Under the pieces are notes generated by a model. It had not been told where the DNA came from. It made no database searches and saw only the letters and a list, made by a program, of their open reading frames with translations. 9,100 nucleotides of DNA from Burkholderiaceae bacterium (GTDB lineage: Bacteria; Pseudomonadota; Gammaproteobacteria; Burkholderiales; Burkholderiaceae), in NCBI GenBank assembly GCA_030151165.1, contig JASLEM010000163.1, forward strand, positions 1-9,100, given 5' to 3'. This document shows, one piece after another, positions 6,171-9,100 of the stretch; the first letter of the stretch is position 1, and every line of letters starts with the position of its first letter. Position numbers and translations under genes: made by a program.

Positions 6171-7849
6171 CCGACCCGCTGTTCGCCGCGCACGGCGCCA
6201 CGCACGAGGTGCTGAACCAGGTGCCGCCGTTCGAAGGCGCGAACCTGTTCGCGGGCAACGCCGCGCTGCGCGACGCGGTGAAGTTCAACGCGCCGTCGCT
6301 CGACACGGCAGCGCTCGCCGCGCTCGGCGAGGAATCGGGCAGCGCCGAGATGCAGCGGCACGCGCGTCTCGCGAATCTGTACCCGCCGGTGCTGCATACC
6401 CATGACCGTACCGGGCATCGTGTCGACGAGGTCGAGTTCCATCCGAGCTACCACGTGCTGCTCGGCGCGGCGCTGCGCCATCGGTTGCACGGATCGCCGT
6501 GGGCGGCGGGCGGCCCGAGCCACGTCGAGCGCGCGGCCGGCTTCATGCTGTTCACCGAGCTCGAGCCGTCGGTGCTGTGCCCGGTCTCGATGACCTACGC
6601 CGTCACGCCCGCGCTGCGCGCGAACACGGCGCTGGAGCAGGCGTTCGGCGGGCTGCTGGCGAGCCCGCGGTACGACCCGCGCTTCATCGCGCCGACGGCG
6701 AAGTCGGCGATCACGATGGGCATGGGCATGACCGAGAAGCAGGGCGGCTCGGACGTCCGCGCGAACACGACCCGCGCCGTGCGCGACGGCCAGGACGCGT
6801 GGGGCGAGCGCTACCGGCTCGTCGGCCACAAGTGGTTCATGTCGGCGCCGATGAGCGACGCGTTCCTCGTGGTCGCGCAGACCGACGCCGGCCCGACCTG
6901 CTTCTTCCTGCCGCGCCGCCTGCCCGACGGCACGCTCAACGCGGTGCGCGTCCAGCGCCTGAAGCACAAGCTCGGCAACCACGCGAACGCGAGTTCGGAG
7001 GTCGAGTTTGTCGACGCGTTCGCCTGGCGCGTCGGCGACGAGGGGCGCGGCCTGCCGCAGATCCTCGCGATGGGCGCGCTGACGCGGCTCGATTGCGCGC
7101 TCGGCACGTCGGGCCTGATGCGCGGCGCGCTGTCGATCGCGCTGCATCACGCGACGCATCGCCGGGCCTTCGGCAAGGCGCTGATCGAGCACGCGCTGAT
7201 GCGCAACGTGCTGGCCGACCTCGCGCTGGAGAGCGAGGCGTCGACCGCGCTCGCGCTGCGCGTCGCGCGTGCGGTCGATCGCAGCGAGGACACGTCGCTC
7301 GCCGCCGGCGAGCGCGAGCACGAAGCGTTGATGCGGCGTCTGCTCACGCCGGCCGCGAAGTTCTGGGTCTGCAAGCGCGGCAGCCACTTCGCGCAGGAGG
7401 CGATGGAATGCCTCGGCGGCAACGGCTACGTCGAGGGCGAAGGCGAGGGCGTGATGGCCCGCATCTACCGCGAGATGCCGCTCAACTCGATCTGGGAAGG
7501 CGCCGGCAACATCATGGCGCTCGACCTGCTGCGCGCGCTGCGCAGCGGGCCGGTCGCCGAGGCGATCGCCCGCGAGGTGCAGCCGGCGAAGGGCGCGCAT
7601 CCGGCGTTCGATCGCGCCGTCGCGCGCCTGCTCGCGCGCGTGAAGGACGGCGTCGACGAGATCGCCGCCCGCCGCTTCGCGCGCGACCTCGCGCTCGTCG
7701 TGCAGGGCGCATTGCTCGCGCAGACGGCGCCGGGCGCGGTGCTCTCGGCGTTCTGCGAGAGCCGCCTCGACGGCGCGCCCGACGCCTTCGGCCAGCTCGA
7801 CGCGCGCACGGACTTCGACGCGATCCTGCGGCGCGCGTCGGTGCACTGA
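6167..7849 (+). CDS. aidB: AidB-type acyl-CoA dehydrogenase
   Basis: A 560-residue flavoprotein closely resembling E. coli AidB (541 residues), a tetrameric FAD protein with weak isovaleryl-CoA dehydrogenase activity that binds DNA and is linked to protection from alkylation damage. AidB hallmarks recognised are HEVLNQVPPFEGANLF (13-28), RLANLYPPVL (67-76), LCPVSMTYAVTP (137-148), GMGMTEKQGGSDV (185-197), LVGHKWFMSAPMSDA (218-232), KLGNHANASSEVEF (268-281) and REMPLNSIWEGAGNIM (435-450). Glu444 sits at the acyl-CoA dehydrogenase catalytic-base position. The C-terminal ~110 residues match the extra AidB domain implicated in DNA binding. The start overlaps elaA by ATGA, with a GGAAAGG element 8 bases upstream. 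In E. coli aidB belongs to the Ada response; here no Ada gene is visible and it lies in a catabolic gene run, so regulation probably differs. Whether it acts in DNA protection or acyl-CoA oxidation cannot be decided here. Confidence 0.95.
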   Translation: MTDPLFAAHGATHEVLNQVPPFEGANLFAGNAALRDAVKFNAPSLDTAALAALGEESGSAEMQRHARLANLYPPVLHTHDRTGHRVDEVEFHPSYHVLLGAALRHRLHGSPWAAGGPSHVERAAGFMLFTELEPSVLCPVSMTYAVTPALRANTALEQAFGGLLASPRYDPRFIAPTAKSAITMGMGMTEKQGGSDVRANTTRAVRDGQDAWGERYRLVGHKWFMSAPMSDAFLVVAQTDAGPTCFFLPRRLPDGTLNAVRVQRLKHKLGNHANASSEVEFVDAFAWRVGDEGRGLPQILAMGALTRLDCALGTSGLMRGALSIALHHATHRRAFGKALIEHALMRNVLADLALESEASTALALRVARAVDRSEDTSLAAGEREHEALMRRLLTPAAKFWVCKRGSHFAQEAMECLGGNGYVEGEGEGVMARIYREMPLNSIWEGAGNIMALDLLRALRSGPVAEAIAREVQPAKGAHPAFDRAVARLLARVKDGVDEIAARRFARDLALVVQGALLAQTAPGAVLSAFCESRLDGAPDAFGQLDARTDFDAILRRASVH

Positions 7850-7884
7850 ACCGATTGACGAAAACCTCGAACGAGAGACAAGCG

Positions 7885-8799
7885 ATGACGAACACTTCCC
7901 TGCAGGGCCGCACCGCGGTCATCACCGGCGCCGCCTCCGGCTTCGGCCTCGAGACCTCGCGCCTGGCCGCGACGCTCGGTATGAACGTCGTGATGGCCGA
8001 CGTGCTGGCCGAGCCGCTGGCCGCGGCGGCCCGCGAGATCGAAGCGCTCGGCACGCAGGTGCTGGCCGTGAAGTGCGACGTGCGCCACGCGGCCGAGGTC
8101 GAGGCCCTGGGCGCCGCCACGTTCGAGCGCTTCGGCGCGCCGCACCTCGTCTTCAACAACGCGGGCGTCGGCGCCGGCGGGTTGATCTGGGAGCACACGG
8201 CCAGGGACTGGGAGTGGGTGATGGGCGTCAACGTGATGGGCGTCGCCCACGGCGTGCGCGTGTTCACGCCGATGATGCTGGCCGCCGAGAAGGCCGACCC
8301 GGCCTACCGCGGCCACATCGTCAACACGGCGTCGATGGCGGGGCTCGTGAACATGCCCAACATGGGCGTCTACAACGTCAGCAAGCACGCGGTCGTCGCG
8401 CTCAGCGAGACGCTGTACCAGGACCTGCAGCTCGTGAGCGAGCGCGTGCGCGCCCACGTCCTGTGCCCGTTCTTCGTGCCGACCGGGATCTCGCGCAGCG
8501 ACCGCGCGCGGCCGGACGACATCAAGGACGACGCCGCGCCGGCGACGGTGAGCCAGCGCGTGGCGCAGTTCAACGTCGAGAAGGCGGTCGCCAGCGGCCG
8601 CGTGACGGCGGCGGACGTGGCGCAGTTCGTGTTCGACGCGATGGCCGAGGATCGCTTCTACATCTACAGCCACCCGAAGGCGCTGGCGCCGGTGATGACG
8701 CGCGCGGAGGACATCCTGCGCGCCGGCAACCCGAGCGATCCGTACCGCGAGCGGCCCGAGCTCGGCGCGCAGCTGAAGGCCGCGCTGAACCGCGCCTGA
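7885..8799 (+). CDS. SDR-family oxidoreductase, probably NAD(H)-linked
   Basis: A 304-residue classical SDR with TGAASGFG (14-21), NNAG (91-94), Ser150, Tyr163 and Lys167 (YNVSK), with the standard 13-residue Ser-Tyr spacing. Strand 2 ends VMADV, and the acidic Asp39 normally selects NAD(H), unlike the SDR at 3314, which has Arg. After about residue 250 it carries an extra C-terminal stretch (DRFYIYSHP at 256-264, then a basic/polar tail) found in a subgroup of ~300-residue SDRs often annotated only as family members. The ATG at 7885 is preceded by a GAGAGA stretch (8-base spacing). It lies 35 bases after aidB and is the last gene before a stem-loop, so it is probably the operon's 3' end. A 3-hydroxyacyl-CoA or secondary-alcohol dehydrogenase is plausible from context; the substrate is unresolved. 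Confidence 0.9.
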   Translation: MTNTSLQGRTAVITGAASGFGLETSRLAATLGMNVVMADVLAEPLAAAAREIEALGTQVLAVKCDVRHAAEVEALGAATFERFGAPHLVFNNAGVGAGGLIWEHTARDWEWVMGVNVMGVAHGVRVFTPMMLAAEKADPAYRGHIVNTASMAGLVNMPNMGVYNVSKHAVVALSETLYQDLQLVSERVRAHVLCPFFVPTGISRSDRARPDDIKDDAAPATVSQRVAQFNVEKAVASGRVTAADVAQFVFDAMAEDRFYIYSHPKALAPVMTRAEDILRAGNPSDPYRERPELGAQLKAALNRA

Positions 8800-8814
8800 T
8801 TCGCGCTCGGGCGA

Positions 8815-8853
8815 TCCGTCCCGGACGGCGTCTCAGGGTTCGTCCGGTACGGA
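8815..8853 (+). terminator. Stem-loop after the last operon gene
   Basis: The arms TCCGTCCCGGACG (8815-8827) and CGTCCGGTACGGA (8841-8853) pair over 13 positions with one mismatch (C8820/T8848) around a 13-base loop. It begins 15 bases after the SDR stop codon. No T-run follows, so a classical intrinsic terminator is not shown; it may block exonucleases or act with Rho. The right side can also fold alone as CGTCCG (8841-8846) with CGGACG (8850-8855), so two folds compete. Confidence 0.5.
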
Positions 8854-8880
8854 CGCTAGGCGGGAAGTGGCCGGATCGTG

Positions 8881-8886
8881 TATGAT
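8881..8886 (+). promoter_or_regulatory. Candidate -10 element for the cold-shock gene
   Basis: TATGAT matches the sigma-70 -10 consensus TATAAT at five of six positions and sits where local GC content drops. No good -35 hexamer is visible 16-18 bases upstream. Transcription from about 8893 would give a leader of roughly 158 bases, a length typical of cold-shock genes. Confidence 0.35.
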
Positions 8887-8892
8887 GTCGGA

Positions 8893-9050
8893 GTAGGCAA
8901 TACTTAAGACCGTCGTCCAGAAGGACTCCTCCGGCAATCCGCTGCTCTCCGCAGCGGGTCTTGGTCGAACTCTCCAGTTTGATTTTCTTGCGTAGTACCT
9001 GCACTGCGTTGGCATGTGCTGCGCATGATTTTGAAATTAGGATTTAGAGT
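8893..9050 (+). promoter_or_regulatory. Probable long 5' leader of cold-shock mRNA
   Basis: The region upstream of the csp start is clearly less GC-rich than the rest of the window and has no convincing gene. It holds hairpins at 8915-8926 (GTCC/GGAC, loop AGAA) and 8939-8957 (CCGCTGC/GCAGCGG, loop of 5). ACTCT at 8969-8973 is complementary to AGAGT at 9046-9050, next to the start codon. Genes of the cspA family commonly have ~150-base structured leaders that control translation by temperature. The leader's exact start is inferred from the -10-like element. Confidence 0.45.
9039..9042 (+). promoter_or_regulatory. Ribosome binding site of the cold-shock gene
   Basis: AGGA lies 8 bases before the ATG at 9051 within an A/T-rich stretch, and supports that start. 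Confidence 0.65.
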
Positions 9051-9100
9051 ATGACGACCGAAACCGGTATCGTGAAGTGGTTCAATGACGGCAAGGGCTT
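9051..9100 (+). CDS. Cold-shock protein (CspA family), 5' fragment
   Basis: Only the first 16 codons and two bases of the next are in the window. They read MTTETGIVKWFNDGKG, the start of the CspA family: small (~67-70 residue) single-domain proteins that bind single-stranded RNA/DNA and act as RNA chaperones. The GIVKWFNDGKGF pattern is the first part of the cold-shock domain, and the KWFN strand precedes RNP1 (KGFGFI), which begins at the window edge. It is on the same strand as the upstream operon but separated by 251 bases with its own promoter-like element and ribosome binding site, so it is probably an independent unit. Which csp paralogue it is, and whether it is cold-induced, cannot be told. 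Confidence 0.93.
   Translation, partial: MTTETGIVKWFNDGKG

Noticed and set aside
6119..7846. 575-codon minus-strand frame opposite aidB
   Set aside because: Fully antisense to a gene with unmistakable AidB motifs. The composition is Arg/Ala/His-rich and no family is recognised.
7855..7883. TTGACG at 7855-7860 as a -35 box for the last SDR
   Set aside because: No -10-like hexamer lies 16-18 bases downstream, and the 35-base gap and operon context make an internal promoter unnecessary.
8882..8896. Tiny ORF (MMSE) near the start of the csp leader
   Set aside because: It overlaps the candidate -10 element, so it would not be transcribed from that promoter, and it has no ribosome binding site.
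8833..9015. 60-codon minus-strand frame opposite the csp leader (starts MPTQCRYYARK)
   Set aside because: It lacks a recognised domain, overlaps the probable csp promoter and leader, and a good ribosome binding site was not seen. Leader RNA conservation could make such a frame look conserved.

Overview
The window is about 70% GC over most of its length. It carries nine consecutive genes on the + strand, ending with the start of a tenth. Dense, same-strand packing, heavy G/C at third codon positions and the protein families (AidB, ElaA, PaaI-type thioesterases, large acyl-CoA dehydrogenases) point to a high-GC proteobacterium. A betaproteobacterium of the order Burkholderiales is my best guess, but that is an inference from composition and gene content, not a database match.

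Layout. Positions 1-840 hold the 3' part of a thiolase whose start lies outside the window. A 211-base gap (841-1051) follows, with several strong hairpins that could terminate or punctuate transcription. Positions 1052-8799 hold a run of eight genes: a hotdog thioesterase, a large acyl-CoA dehydrogenase (ATGA overlap with the thioesterase), an SDR dehydrogenase, a second PaaI-type thioesterase, a zinc-independent NADP-dependent oxidoreductase, an ElaA-type GNAT acetyltransferase, an AidB-type acyl-CoA dehydrogenase (ATGA overlap with elaA) and a second SDR. Gaps in this run are at most 59 bases, so it is probably one or two operons. A stem-loop follows at 8815-8853. A longer, less GC-rich region then leads into a cold-shock protein gene that begins at 9051 and runs off the window.

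Function. Thiolase, acyl-CoA dehydrogenase, SDR (a possible 3-hydroxyacyl dehydrogenase) and acyl-CoA thioesterases are the parts of a beta-oxidation-like route for an acyl-CoA. No enoyl-CoA hydratase or acyl-CoA ligase is visible, so those steps must be encoded elsewhere, perhaps upstream. The thioesterases could recover CoA from dead-end or excess thioesters. The medium-chain reductase could reduce enoyl or enone intermediates or detoxify reactive aldehydes. AidB and ElaA are less obvious members. Their tight coupling inside a catabolic run, rather than next to ada/alkA-type genes, is the most notable point of gene context.

Nothing in the window looks like a mobile element, CRISPR array, tRNA, rRNA or defence system. 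The most interesting non-coding pieces are the hairpin-rich gap at 841-1051, a possible sequence relative of it after the last operon gene, and the cold-shock leader with a tiny ORF that overlaps the csp start codon.
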